Shown here in pieces: positions 27,601 through 36,159 of a stretch of 64,000 nt of DNA. Source of the DNA: Zoogloea sp. 1C4 (GTDB lineage: Bacteria; Pseudomonadota; Gammaproteobacteria; Burkholderiales; Rhodocyclaceae); the NCBI RefSeq assembly GCF_009469605.1, contig NZ_SSXU01000014.1:1-64000 (forward strand), written 5' to 3'. The position numbers and the translations under genes were made by a program. How positions within the stretch are numbered: the first letter of the stretch is position 1; every line of letters begins with the position of its first letter. A model generated the notes under the pieces. It did no database searches and had not been told where the DNA came from. It saw nothing but the letters and a program-made list of their open reading frames with translations.

Positions 27601-28450
27601 GATCCGGCCGGCGCCCTTCACCCGGCCGGAACCCGTGCCCGCAGCCCGCCGGCCCTACCTGGTGTTCATGCGGGTCGGCGCCACTGACCTGCTGCCCGAC
27701 TGGCTCGCCGCCGAGCCTCAGCGCAACTGGGATCTGTTCGTCAGCGGCTATCTCCCGAGGGAGCCTCACCCCGCCGCCATCGCCACCCACACGGGCGGCT
27801 ACAACAAGCTCGAACACTTCCACCAGTGCGTGAAGTCCGGCGTCCTGGATTTGTCGGACTACCGCTACGTGCTACTGGCCGATGACGACCTGGCAGTCAC
27901 CGGCGGCAGCATCTCGGATTTCTTCGAGACCACCGAGCGCCTGGGTCTCACCGTATCGCACCCGGCCCAGGACTGGTCCGGCTACTGGTCGCACCGCATC
28001 ATGCTGCGCAACCCGCTGGCCGAATGGCGCGAGACCAATTTCGTCGAGGTGATGTGTCCGTGCTTCGAGACCGGCTTCCTGGCCCGCCACCTGGACGCCA
28101 TCCCGATCACCCGCAGCACCTGGGGCAGCGACCACGCCTACTGCCACCTGGCCCACGCGGCCGGCGGCAAGGTCGGCATCGTCGACACTGCGGTGATCCG
28201 CCACACCAAGCCGATCCAGGCTAGCGGTGCCTTCTACCGCAAGCTCGCCGCCGACGGCATCGATCCAGGGGTGGAGCTCGAGACCGTCCTCGTCGATCTG
28301 CCCCCGGCCTATCGCGACCACCGGGTGCTCGGCATCCACGTGCGACGCGGCCCGCTGGCGCTCCTGCGCCAGGCAGCCGCCCACTTCACCGAAAAACACA
28401 AGCGCCGGATCATGAAGCTGTGTGGCCACCACCAGCGCCACGAAGACTGA
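27584..28450 (+). CDS. DUF707-like putative glycosyltransferase
   Basis: 288 aa. Y-L-V-F-M-R-V-G-A-T, N-W-D-L-F-V-S-G-Y, G-G-Y-N-K-L-E-H-F and Y-V-L-L-A-D-D-D-L give the DUF707 pattern, with D-D-D as a likely metal/nucleotide-sugar motif. It overlaps the previous gene's end by 17 nt. The start is uncertain between ATG at 27584 and ATG at 27590, the latter better spaced from GGGG. Likely a transferase for a surface sugar; activity unproven. Confidence 0.72.
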   Translation: MSMAPEIRPAPFTRPEPVPAARRPYLVFMRVGATDLLPDWLAAEPQRNWDLFVSGYLPREPHPAAIATHTGGYNKLEHFHQCVKSGVLDLSDYRYVLLADDDLAVTGGSISDFFETTERLGLTVSHPAQDWSGYWSHRIMLRNPLAEWRETNFVEVMCPCFETGFLARHLDAIPITRSTWGSDHAYCHLAHAAGGKVGIVDTAVIRHTKPIQASGAFYRKLAADGIDPGVELETVLVDLPPAYRDHRVLGIHVRRGPLALLRQAAAHFTEKHKRRIMKLCGHHQRHED

Positions 28451-28459
28451 AAACACACC

Positions 28460-29197
28460 ATGAAGATATTCGTCGTCAATCTTGAGCGTGCCGCCGACCG
28501 TCGCGAGGCCATCCTCCGGCACCTGGGCGAACTCGGGCTCGAGGCGGAGATCCTCCCGGCCGTCGAAGGCGTCAAGGTCGATCGCGCCACCCTCGGCCCC
28601 GACGCCGAGCCGGGCCTCTCCAACGGCGAGGTGGGCTGTTACCTCAGCCACCTGCGCTTCTGGCAGATCGTCGTCGAGCGCCGCCTGCCCCACGCCATCG
28701 TCCTCGAGGACGACGTGGTGTGCAGCCCGTCGCTGATGCGCGTCGCCCGCGAAGCCGCCGCCCTGATGCCGCCCTTCGACGCGGTGCGCCTGTCCGCCCT
28801 CCAGCCGATCCGCGGGATTCCCGTCGCCACCCTGTCGGGCGGCGAGCAGCTCGTCCTGCCCACCAAGCACCCCAGCGGCACCCAGGGCTACATGGTCAGC
28901 CTCGAAGGCGCCCGCCGCCTGCTGGCCGCCATCCCGGTGCCAAAGAGCCCCATCGACGACACCCTCGACCGCTACTGGAAGTTCGGCCTCTGCGTGCCGG
29001 TGCTCTCCCCGAGCGTGGTCGTCGAAGATGCCAGCATCGCCAGCAGCATCGGCGCGCGCTTCGGCAGCAAGGGCGCAGACAGCGTCGCCCGCCGCCTGAC
29101 CCGCCACTTCGCCCGGGTCGCCGAGGCCGAGCGGCGCAAGATCAGCGTGTTCCTGATGGCCCGCCGGCTGAAGGCGAAACTGCACGCCCGCGGCTAG
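28460..29197 (+). CDS. Glycosyltransferase family 25 (LPS core/oligosaccharide type)
   Basis: 245 aa. M-K-I-F-V-V-N-L-E-R-A-A-D-R-R at the start, N-G-E-V-G-C-Y-L-S-H-L near 55 and the acidic I-V-L-E-D-D-V motif near 82 are typical of GT25 (LgtB/Lex2B/LpsA-like) enzymes, often galactosyltransferases. G-T-Q-G-Y-M-V-S and S-P-I-D-D-T-L-D are further family marks. A basic C-terminal helix may bind the membrane. Confidence 0.88.
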   Translation: MKIFVVNLERAADRREAILRHLGELGLEAEILPAVEGVKVDRATLGPDAEPGLSNGEVGCYLSHLRFWQIVVERRLPHAIVLEDDVVCSPSLMRVAREAAALMPPFDAVRLSALQPIRGIPVATLSGGEQLVLPTKHPSGTQGYMVSLEGARRLLAAIPVPKSPIDDTLDRYWKFGLCVPVLSPSVVVEDASIASSIGARFGSKGADSVARRLTRHFARVAEAERRKISVFLMARRLKAKLHARG

Positions 29198-29211
29198 CGC
29201 ATTTCCCGGCG

Positions 29212-30492
29212 ATGTCCTCCCGAAACACCCCGGCGGGCCTGCAGGCCCGCATTGCCGCCCACATCCCCGCCATCAACGGGTTGCTGTTCGCGAGCCTGTT
29301 CTTCTTCCTGCCGGCCCATGTGGCGCCGGCCTACTCGATCAGCGGGCTGATCCTGCTGCTGTCGCTGGTCGAAGGCCGCTTCGCCGAAAAATGGGCGCAG
29401 CTAAAGGGCGATCCGCTGTTCTGGATCTTCCAGGCCTTCTTCTGGATCACGCCTCTGTCGCTGCTGTGGACCGACGACCTGCAGGCCGGCCTGCGGATGG
29501 TCGGGCGCTACGCCTTCTTCCTGCTCTCCCCCCTTTACCTCACCATCGCCCGGCGCGAACTCGCCCCCCGCTGCATCGCCGCCTTCCTGGCCGGCTGCCT
29601 GATGGCCGAGACGCTGGCCTGGTACAACTGGCTGGAGATGAGCTTCTTCCCCGAGTGGCCCGACGGCATCCGCGTCCGGAAGGAAGCCACCGAGACCGCG
29701 CCCTTCGTCGATCACATCCTGTACGCCCCGATCCTCGCCTGGGCCGGCTATCTGGCGCTGCGCGAAGCCCTCGCCGCCACGGGCTGGCGACGCGCCGGCT
29801 TCGCCCTGCTCGCGGCCCTCACCACCGGCAACCTGATCTTCTCCACCGGCCGCACCGGCCAGCTGGTCTTCCTGGTCCTCGTCGCGCTGCTGATCTTCCA
29901 GCGCCTCGCCGGCCGCCACCCGCTGCGGGCAGCCCTGGCGGCGGTCAGCCTCACCGGCGGCCTCGCCGTGCTGGCCTACCACACCAGCGCCCCGATCGCC
30001 GCCCAGGTGGATGAGACCCTCAGCGAATTCGCCCGGCGCGACGACACCTTCGACACCGCCACCGCCCAGCGGCTGGGATTCCTCACCAACAGCCTGCGCC
30101 TCGCCGCCGAGAACCTCCTCACCGGGGTTGGCGCCGGGGATTTCTACCCCGCCTACGTGGACATCAACCAGCGCTACACGCCCGACTGGACCACCACCGA
30201 CAACCCCCACAACCAGTATCTGTTCACCGTCACCACCACCGGCATCGGTGGCGGCCTGATCCTGCTCCTCACCTACTTCCCGCCCATCCTGTGGCGCCGC
30301 CAGCGCGACGCCCTCGCCCAGCACCGGGTGGCGCTGGTGGTGTTCATCGGCGTGTGCAGCCTCTTCGAGGATTACCTGTGGCGCTCCAACACCTCGCTGC
30401 TGTACGTGCTCTTCGCGGTGCTGCTGCTGGGCCGGCGCAGCCTCGGGCCGCCTGCGGACGGCCGACAAGCCGCGCCGATTCGGGCAGAATAG
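29212..30492 (+). CDS. O-antigen ligase family membrane protein
   Basis: 426 aa with about 10-12 hydrophobic helices. A large periplasmic loop at about 270-330 ends in N-P-H-N-Q-Y-L, the best-known Wzy_C/WaaL motif (T-D-N-P-H-N-Q-Y). Such proteins join polysaccharide to lipid A-core or polymerise repeat units; ligase is favoured by the LPS core enzymes around it. GT25 gene ends 14 nt upstream. Confidence 0.85.
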   Translation: MSSRNTPAGLQARIAAHIPAINGLLFASLFFFLPAHVAPAYSISGLILLLSLVEGRFAEKWAQLKGDPLFWIFQAFFWITPLSLLWTDDLQAGLRMVGRYAFFLLSPLYLTIARRELAPRCIAAFLAGCLMAETLAWYNWLEMSFFPEWPDGIRVRKEATETAPFVDHILYAPILAWAGYLALREALAATGWRRAGFALLAALTTGNLIFSTGRTGQLVFLVLVALLIFQRLAGRHPLRAALAAVSLTGGLAVLAYHTSAPIAAQVDETLSEFARRDDTFDTATAQRLGFLTNSLRLAAENLLTGVGAGDFYPAYVDINQRYTPDWTTTDNPHNQYLFTVTTTGIGGGLILLLTYFPPILWRRQRDALAQHRVALVVFIGVCSLFEDYLWRSNTSLLYVLFAVLLLGRRSLGPPADGRQAAPIRAE

Positions 30493-30520
30493 ATCGCCTT
30501 CTCCATTCCGAACACCGACC

Positions 30521-31201
30521 ATGAACATGGGCGCCGACGGCGAAATCCTCAACGACGCTCCGGGCGTACCCTTCCTCACCTGCGGCTTCTTCACCGACGG
30601 CTACGCCGCCGAAGCAGCCCAGCTGCGCGAATCCCTCGACCGCACCGGCACCCCGTACTTCCTCAAGCGCTTCGCCAGCCGGGGCTACTGGGAAGCCAAC
30701 ACGCGCATCAAGCCCGAGTTCCTGCTCGACTGCCTGCGCCGCTTTCCTGGCCGCGACGTGGTGTACCTCGACGCCGACTCGGTCGTCCGCTCGCCCCTCA
30801 AGCTGTTCTTCGATTTCGATGCCGACCTGGGCGTGTTCATCGCCCCCGCCGACGCGGGGATGACCCACCGCTACCTCACCGGCACGCTCTACCTGCGCAA
30901 CACCCCGGCGATGCACGCCTTCGTCGAAGACTGGATCGCCGCCCAGGACGGCATGGTGCTGGGCGTCGATCAGGACAGCTTCACCACCGCCGTCGAGCGC
31001 CACCCCGAGCTGAAGGTCGGCGCGCTGCCCGAGAGCTACGTGAAGATCTTCGACCGCGGCAGCGAAACCCCGGTGGTCGAGCACTTCCAGGCCAGCCGCC
31101 AGCGGGTCAAGCTCCAGCGCACCATGAAAAAGACTCGCAACGTGGTGCTGGGTGTCGTTTTCGTTGCGGCGCTGGCCTGGCTGATCACGACCTGGCTGTA
31201 G
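30521..31201 (+). CDS. Putative nucleotide-sugar glycosyltransferase with C-terminal membrane anchor
   Basis: 226 aa. V-V-Y-L-D-A-D-S-V-V near residue 88 is a D-x-D motif, and the layout (F-L-T-C-G-F-F-T-D-G-Y start) resembles GT8/GT77-like transferases. R-Y-L-T-G-T-L-Y-L-R-N and G-V-D-Q-D-S-F support this. Residues 206-226 form one membrane helix, an unusual C-terminal tail anchor for this type. Last gene before a 140-nt gap. Confidence 0.72.
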   Translation: MNMGADGEILNDAPGVPFLTCGFFTDGYAAEAAQLRESLDRTGTPYFLKRFASRGYWEANTRIKPEFLLDCLRRFPGRDVVYLDADSVVRSPLKLFFDFDADLGVFIAPADAGMTHRYLTGTLYLRNTPAMHAFVEDWIAAQDGMVLGVDQDSFTTAVERHPELKVGALPESYVKIFDRGSETPVVEHFQASRQRVKLQRTMKKTRNVVLGVVFVAALAWLITTWL

Positions 31202-31273
31202 GCCCGCGCCTGCCGGCGCAGCCCATTGATAGAAAGTGTTAATTCAATGAGCCGGTCGTGACATTTCCCTGCA

Positions 31274-31289
31274 CGGCACGGAACATGCC
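31274..31289 (+). promoter_or_regulatory. Sigma-54-like promoter upstream of the second polysaccharide gene block
   Basis: CGGCACGGAACATGCC matches TGGCACGnnnnTTGCW at all but three positions, with GG and GC correctly spaced. Start of transcription would be near 31300, about 40 nt before the ATG at 31341. An inverted repeat CATGCCG-N11-CGGCATG (31284-31308) overlaps the -12 element and the start region. A weaker overlapping match occurs at 31302-31317. Confidence 0.55.
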
Positions 31290-31340
31290 GAAACAAAATT
31301 CCGGCATGATTCGTGCCCGGGCGTGAAATCCCTATCCAGA

Positions 31341-32084
31341 ATGAGCCGAGTCCACATCCTGATGTATCACCAGGTTGGTGATTTTCCGACGCGCATGCCC
31401 AGTCATCGGGGGCAGTATTGCCATCGTCCGCGCTTTACCGCGCAGATGAGCATGCTCAAGCGCTTCGGCTATTCGGTGGTAAGCATGGACGACGCCGTGG
31501 CCGGCCTGCGTGGCGAGGCCACCCTGCCCGCCCGCGCGGTGGTGCTCACCTTCGACGACGGCTACGTGGATTTCCTCGAATGCGCCGCGCCGGTGCTCAA
31601 GGATTTCGGCTATCCGGCCACCGTCTATGCCGTTGCGGGGCTGCTCGGCCAGGCCTCGTCGTGGGTCGAGCCCGAAGGCCTGCGCCCCGCCGCGCTGATG
31701 AACGCCGCCCAGCTGCGTGAAGTGCAGTCCATGGGTTTCACCATCGGCTCCCACTCGGTCAGCCACCCCCGCCTCGCCCAGGTCGACACCCAGCGCATCG
31801 CCGAAGAGATGACGATCAGCAAGCGCATGCTCGAAGACGCCCTCGGCAAGCGGGTCGACCACTTCTGCTACCCCTACGGCAGCCACGACATTCGCGCGGT
31901 GCACGCCGCCGCCGAGGCCGGCTACGTCACCGGCACCACCTGCCTGCGGGCCGTCGCCACCCCGGCCGACGATCTGTTGACGCTGCCGCGCAAGCCGGTT
32001 TCCCAGGGCAACACCGCCCTCGGCGTGCTCTGGAAGCTCGTCGCCAGGAACTCCCCGCGACACCCGCCGATCCGCCGCACCTAG
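31341..32084 (+). CDS. NodB-type polysaccharide deacetylase (no signal peptide)
   Basis: 247 aa. The NodB domain begins almost at the N-terminus (H-I-L-M-Y-H-Q-V-G), with motif 1 L-T-F-D-D-G-Y (catalytic and metal Asp), motif 2 S-H-S-V-S-H (metal His pair) and motif 3 F-C-Y-P-Y-G-S-H-D. No signal peptide or anchor is seen, so it should act in the cytoplasm, perhaps on a lipid-linked or nucleotide sugar. Closely related to the gene at 35410. A GTG at 31323 is an alternative start. Confidence 0.87.
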   Translation: MSRVHILMYHQVGDFPTRMPSHRGQYCHRPRFTAQMSMLKRFGYSVVSMDDAVAGLRGEATLPARAVVLTFDDGYVDFLECAAPVLKDFGYPATVYAVAGLLGQASSWVEPEGLRPAALMNAAQLREVQSMGFTIGSHSVSHPRLAQVDTQRIAEEMTISKRMLEDALGKRVDHFCYPYGSHDIRAVHAAAEAGYVTGTTCLRAVATPADDLLTLPRKPVSQGNTALGVLWKLVARNSPRHPPIRRT

Positions 32085-32217
32085 CCACCCGCGGGCGAAA
32101 GCGGCACGACTTGCGGCACAATAGCGGTCTTTGCGCCGCCCGGTTTTTGCCCATGACGTTCCGCCTCCGCTCCCAGCCCCGCCGCCCGGCCGCCCACGGC
32201 CGCGCCGGAGTCTCCGC

Positions 32218-33270
32218 GTGAAGCGCATCCTCATCGTCCGCAGCTCGGCCATCGGCGACGTGGTCTTCGCCTCGGCCCTGCCCGCCGCCATCAAGCGCGC
32301 CTACCCGGACGCCCATGTGGCCTGGCTGGTCGAGCCCGGCATCCACGAGCTCCTCCTCACCGATCCGGCCATCGACGAGGTCATCACCTGGAGCAAGGCC
32401 GAGTGGGTCAAGCTCTGGAAGGGCGGGCAGAAGCTTGAGCTCGCCCGCCGCGTGCTGGCCCTGCGGCGCGAGCTCCACGCCCGCAATTTCGACGTGGCGC
32501 TGGATCTGCAAGGCCTGCTCAAGAGCGGCTTCATCACCTGGCTCTCGGGCGCGAAACGCCGCGTCGGCCTCGGCTCGAAGGAAGGCAGCCAGCTGCTGAT
32601 GACCGAGGTCATCCCCCGCGGCGGCGACATCCACCGCATCGGCTCCGAATACCAGTTCCTCGCCCAGCACCTGGGCGCGGACGCCGGCGACTTCCTGCCC
32701 ACGCTCCACGTCGCCCCGGCGGCGGATGCGAGCGTGCAGGCCAAGCTCGCCACCCACGGGCTCACCACCGGCCGCTACGCAGTGTTCGCCCCCTTCACCA
32801 CCCGCCCGCAAAAGCACTGGTTCGAGGACGCCTGGCAGGCGCTGGCGCCCCAGCTCATCGCCGCCACCGGCCTCACCCCGGTGATCCTCGGCGGCCCGGC
32901 CGATGCCGACGCCGCGGCCCGCATCGCCGCGGCCGACCCGCGCATCGTCAATCTCGCCGGCCAGACCCGCCTGCCCGAGGCCGTCGCCGTCATCGCCCGT
33001 TCGGCGCTGGTGATCGGCGTCGACACCGGACTCACCCACATGGGCACCGCGCTGGCCCGGCCCACGGTGGCGATCTTCGGCTCCACCTGCCCCTACCTTG
33101 ATACCGGCCGGCCCACCGGCAGCGTGATCTGGCTGGGACTGGAATGCTCGCCGTGCAAGCGCCGGCCCACCTGCGGCGGCAAGTTCACCTGCCTGCGCGA
33201 CATCACCCCGGCGATGGTCATCGAACGCGCCCAGGCCATGCTTGCCATCCAGGACGGAGGCGCGCGATGA
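32218..33270 (+). CDS. Heptosyltransferase-family glycosyltransferase (GT9)
   Basis: 350 aa. Starts (M)K-R-I-L-I-V-R-S-S-A-I-G-D-V-V, the GT9 signature of WaaC/WaaF enzymes. C-terminal G-V-D-T-G-L-T-H-M-G-T-A is the ADP-heptose binding motif, followed by F-G-S-T-C-P. WaaC-like (heptosyltransferase I) is most likely from the A-I-G-D opening. The start is a GTG, chosen because it gives the family N-terminus. Overlaps the next gene by 4 nt. Confidence 0.88.
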   Translation: MKRILIVRSSAIGDVVFASALPAAIKRAYPDAHVAWLVEPGIHELLLTDPAIDEVITWSKAEWVKLWKGGQKLELARRVLALRRELHARNFDVALDLQGLLKSGFITWLSGAKRRVGLGSKEGSQLLMTEVIPRGGDIHRIGSEYQFLAQHLGADAGDFLPTLHVAPAADASVQAKLATHGLTTGRYAVFAPFTTRPQKHWFEDAWQALAPQLIAATGLTPVILGGPADADAAARIAAADPRIVNLAGQTRLPEAVAVIARSALVIGVDTGLTHMGTALARPTVAIFGSTCPYLDTGRPTGSVIWLGLECSPCKRRPTCGGKFTCLRDITPAMVIERAQAMLAIQDGGAR

Positions 33271-34349
33271 AGATCCTCCACGTGGAAGCCGGCAAGTTTC
33301 TGTACGGCGGCGCGCGTCAGGTGCAGTACATTGTCGAGGGCCTCGCCGCCCGCGGCATCGACAACCTGCTCGCGTGCCCCACCGGCAGCGACTCCGCCCG
33401 CCAGCAGCCCGCCGGCGTGCGCGTGGTGCCCATGAAGATGGGCGGCGACGGCGATCCGGGCATGGTGCTGCGCCTGGCCAGCCTGATCCGCACCGAAAAG
33501 CCCGACCTCGTGCACCTTCACAGCCGCCGCGGCGCCGACACCTGGGGCGGCCTCGCCGCAAAGCTCGCCGGCGTGCCCTGCGTGCTGTCGCGACGGGTGG
33601 ACAACCCGGAATCCCGCCTCGCGGTGGCGATCAAGTACCGGCTGTACGACCACGTCATCACCATCTCGGAGGGCATCCGCCAGGTGCTGCTGTCCGAAGG
33701 CCTCGCGCCGGGCAAAGTCACCTGCGTGCGCAGCGCCGTGGACGCCACGCCCTACCTCGCACCGGTCGATGCCGCCGCCTTCCGCGCCGAGTTCGGCCTG
33801 CCCGCCGACGCCCTCGTGGCCGGCGTGGTGGCGCAGATGATCCCGCGCAAGGGCCACCGCTACCTGCTCTCCGTGCTGCCGGCCCTGCTCGAAAAGCACC
33901 CGAAGCTGGTCGTGCTGATCTTCGGCCAGGGCCCGCTGGAGGCCGAGCTGCGCGCCGAAGTCGCCAGCCGCGGGCTCGACGCCGCGGTACGCTTCGCCGG
34001 CTTCCGCCACGATCTGCCGCGCTGGCTGGGCGGGCTCGACCTGCTGGTGCATCCGGCCGACATGGAAGGGCTGGGCGTGTCGCTGCTGCAGGCCTCGGCC
34101 GCCGCCGTGCCCATCGTCACCACCCACGCCGGCGGGCTGCCGGAGGCCGTGCAGGATGGCGTCACCGGCCTGCTGATTGAGCCCGGCAACGAAGCTCAGC
34201 TCGCCGCCGCCATCGACCGCCTCGCCGCCGACCCGGCCCTCCGCGCGCGCTTCGGCGCCGCCGGCCGGGCGCGCATCCTGGCCGAGTTTTCCATCGACGC
34301 GATGGTGGCCGGCAACCTTGCCGTCTATCGCCAGGTGCTCCAGCCATGA
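33267..34349 (+). CDS. Glycosyltransferase family 4 (first of a pair)
   Basis: 360 aa, GT-B fold. N-terminal M-K-I-L-H-V-E-A-G-K-F-L-Y-G-G-A-R-Q and C-terminal H-P-A-D-M-E-G-L-G-V-S-L-L-Q-A carry the GT4 E-x7-E nucleotide-sugar site. Substrate unknown; core oligosaccharide or O-chain assembly by context. Overlaps both neighbours by 4 nt. Confidence 0.88.
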   Translation: MKILHVEAGKFLYGGARQVQYIVEGLAARGIDNLLACPTGSDSARQQPAGVRVVPMKMGGDGDPGMVLRLASLIRTEKPDLVHLHSRRGADTWGGLAAKLAGVPCVLSRRVDNPESRLAVAIKYRLYDHVITISEGIRQVLLSEGLAPGKVTCVRSAVDATPYLAPVDAAAFRAEFGLPADALVAGVVAQMIPRKGHRYLLSVLPALLEKHPKLVVLIFGQGPLEAELRAEVASRGLDAAVRFAGFRHDLPRWLGGLDLLVHPADMEGLGVSLLQASAAAVPIVTTHAGGLPEAVQDGVTGLLIEPGNEAQLAAAIDRLAADPALRARFGAAGRARILAEFSIDAMVAGNLAVYRQVLQP

Positions 34350-35413
34350 AGATCATCACCGTGCTGCACAGCCTGCGCAGCGGCGGCGCCGAGCGCCACG
34401 CCCTGCAGCTGATGCGCGGCCTGCGGGCGCGGGGCCACGAGGCGCTGTTCGCCGGCTCGATGAACGGCTGGCTCGGCCAGCAGCTCACCGCCGACGGCTT
34501 TGGCGGCATCAACCTGCCAATGGTGGGCATCTACGATCTGCCGTCAGTCATCCGCCTGGCGCTGTATGCCCGCCGCGAAAAGGCCGACCTGATCCACGGC
34601 CACCTCACCCGCGGGGCGCTGTACACCGGGTTTGCCGCGAAGCTGGCGGGCGTGCCCAACGTGGCCACCGCCCACTCCGACAACGCCGGCAAGCACTTCG
34701 GCCGGGCCGACCGGATCATCGCCGTATCGGGCGCCGTGGCGCGCTTTCTTGAGCGCGAGGGCTACGACCCGGCGCGCATCCGGGTCGTCCATCACGGCAT
34801 CGCCGACATCGCCGCCAGGCTGCCCGCCAACGTGCGCCACGCAACCCGAGCGGCGCTGGGCCTCGCCGACGACGTGCCGTGCCTGCTGATGGCCGCCCGC
34901 ATCGTCACCGCCAAGGGCCACGACACGGCCCTGAAGGCGCTGGCCCGCATCAAGGATCAGCGCTGGACGCTGCTCCTCGCCGGCGACCACCACGGCGATC
35001 TGGGCCCACAGATCCAGGCCCTCGCGACCGAACTCGGCATTGCCGACCGGGTCCGCTTCCTCGGCCTGCGCGAAGACGTGCCGGCCCTGCTGGCGGCTGC
35101 CGACATGCTGCTGGCGCCGTCGCGGCGGGAGGCCCTGTCCCTGACCCTGCTGGAAGCCTCGGCCTGCGCCCTGCCCATCGTCGCCAGTACCGTCGGCGGC
35201 ATCGGCGAGGTGGTCGAGCACGGCGCGAGCGGCCTGCTGGTGCCGCCGGACGACGTGCCGGCCCTCGCCGACGCCATCGCCCAGTTGCTGGCCGACCCCG
35301 AGCGGCGTTCCGCCCTGGGCGCCCGGGCCCGCCAGCGCTTCGAATCCGGCTTCACGGAGAATGCGATGTTCGACGGAACCCTGGCGGCCTACCGCGAGGC
35401 CTGCAGCCGATGA
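34346..35413 (+). CDS. Glycosyltransferase family 4 (second of a pair)
   Basis: 355 aa. Starts M-K-I-I-T-V-L-H-S-L-R-S-G-G-A-E-R-H; the C-terminal site is S-R-R-E-A-L-S-L-T-L-L-E-A-S-A. It shares the overall plan of the preceding GT4, but the sequences differ enough to suggest different sugars. ATGA overlap on both sides. Confidence 0.88.
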   Translation: MKIITVLHSLRSGGAERHALQLMRGLRARGHEALFAGSMNGWLGQQLTADGFGGINLPMVGIYDLPSVIRLALYARREKADLIHGHLTRGALYTGFAAKLAGVPNVATAHSDNAGKHFGRADRIIAVSGAVARFLEREGYDPARIRVVHHGIADIAARLPANVRHATRAALGLADDVPCLLMAARIVTAKGHDTALKALARIKDQRWTLLLAGDHHGDLGPQIQALATELGIADRVRFLGLREDVPALLAAADMLLAPSRREALSLTLLEASACALPIVASTVGGIGEVVEHGASGLLVPPDDVPALADAIAQLLADPERRSALGARARQRFESGFTENAMFDGTLAAYREACSR

Positions 35414-36150
35414 TCCAGATCCTCATGTACCACCGGGTCGGGCACTTTCCCGGCCGGGTGAAGGCCCACGGCGCGCTGTACTGCCACCTGCCGCGCTTCC
35501 GCGCCCAGATGACGCTGTTCCGGGTGCTCGGCTATACCGTCATCAGCCTCGACGACGCGGTGGCCGGCCTGCGCGGCGACAAGGCGCTGCCGCCGCGCCC
35601 GCTGGTGCTCACCTTCGACGACGCCTACGTGGATTTCCTCGAGAACGCCGCGCCGGTGCTCAAGGCCCACGGCTATCCGGCCACGGTGTATGCGGTGAGC
35701 AGCCTGATCGGTAGCACGTCGTTGTGGGATGCGGGCGTCGGCCCCGAGCCGGCGCCGCTGATGGACGCCGCGCAGCTGCGCGAGGTGCGGGACATGGGCT
35801 TCACCATCGGCTCCCACTCCAAGAGCCACCTGCGCCTCGCCCAGCAGGACGAGGCCTGCATCGCCCGCGAGATGACCGACAGCAAGTCGGCGCTCGAAGA
35901 CCTGCTGGGCCAGCGCGTGGATCACTTCTGCTACCCCTACGGTAGCCACGACCTGCGCAGCATGGAAGCCGCCGCCGCGGCCGGTTACCTCTCCGGCACC
36001 ACCTGCGAGCGGGCGGCCGCCATCCCGTCGAACGACCTGCTGGCCCTGCCGCGCAAGGCGGTCTCGCGGGGCGACGACGTGTTCGGCGTGGCCTGGAAGC
36101 TGCTCACCAAGAACGCCCCCAAGCGCCCACTGCTGCACCGCGCCGGCTGA
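35410..36150 (+). CDS. Second NodB-type deacetylase, paralogue of the gene at 31341
   Basis: 246 aa, aligning almost without gaps to the deacetylase at 31341-32084. Motif 1 is L-T-F-D-D-A-Y, with Ala in place of the usual Gly; motif 2 S-H-S-K-S-H and motif 3 F-C-Y-P-Y-G-S-H-D are intact, so activity is likely kept. No signal peptide. Overlaps the upstream GT4 by 4 nt. The two copies bracket three glycosyltransferase genes, so they may act on successive sugars of one polymer. Confidence 0.87.
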   Translation: MIQILMYHRVGHFPGRVKAHGALYCHLPRFRAQMTLFRVLGYTVISLDDAVAGLRGDKALPPRPLVLTFDDAYVDFLENAAPVLKAHGYPATVYAVSSLIGSTSLWDAGVGPEPAPLMDAAQLREVRDMGFTIGSHSKSHLRLAQQDEACIAREMTDSKSALEDLLGQRVDHFCYPYGSHDLRSMEAAAAAGYLSGTTCERAAAIPSNDLLALPRKAVSRGDDVFGVAWKLLTKNAPKRPLLHRAG

Positions 36151-36159
36151 GGACGCAGA

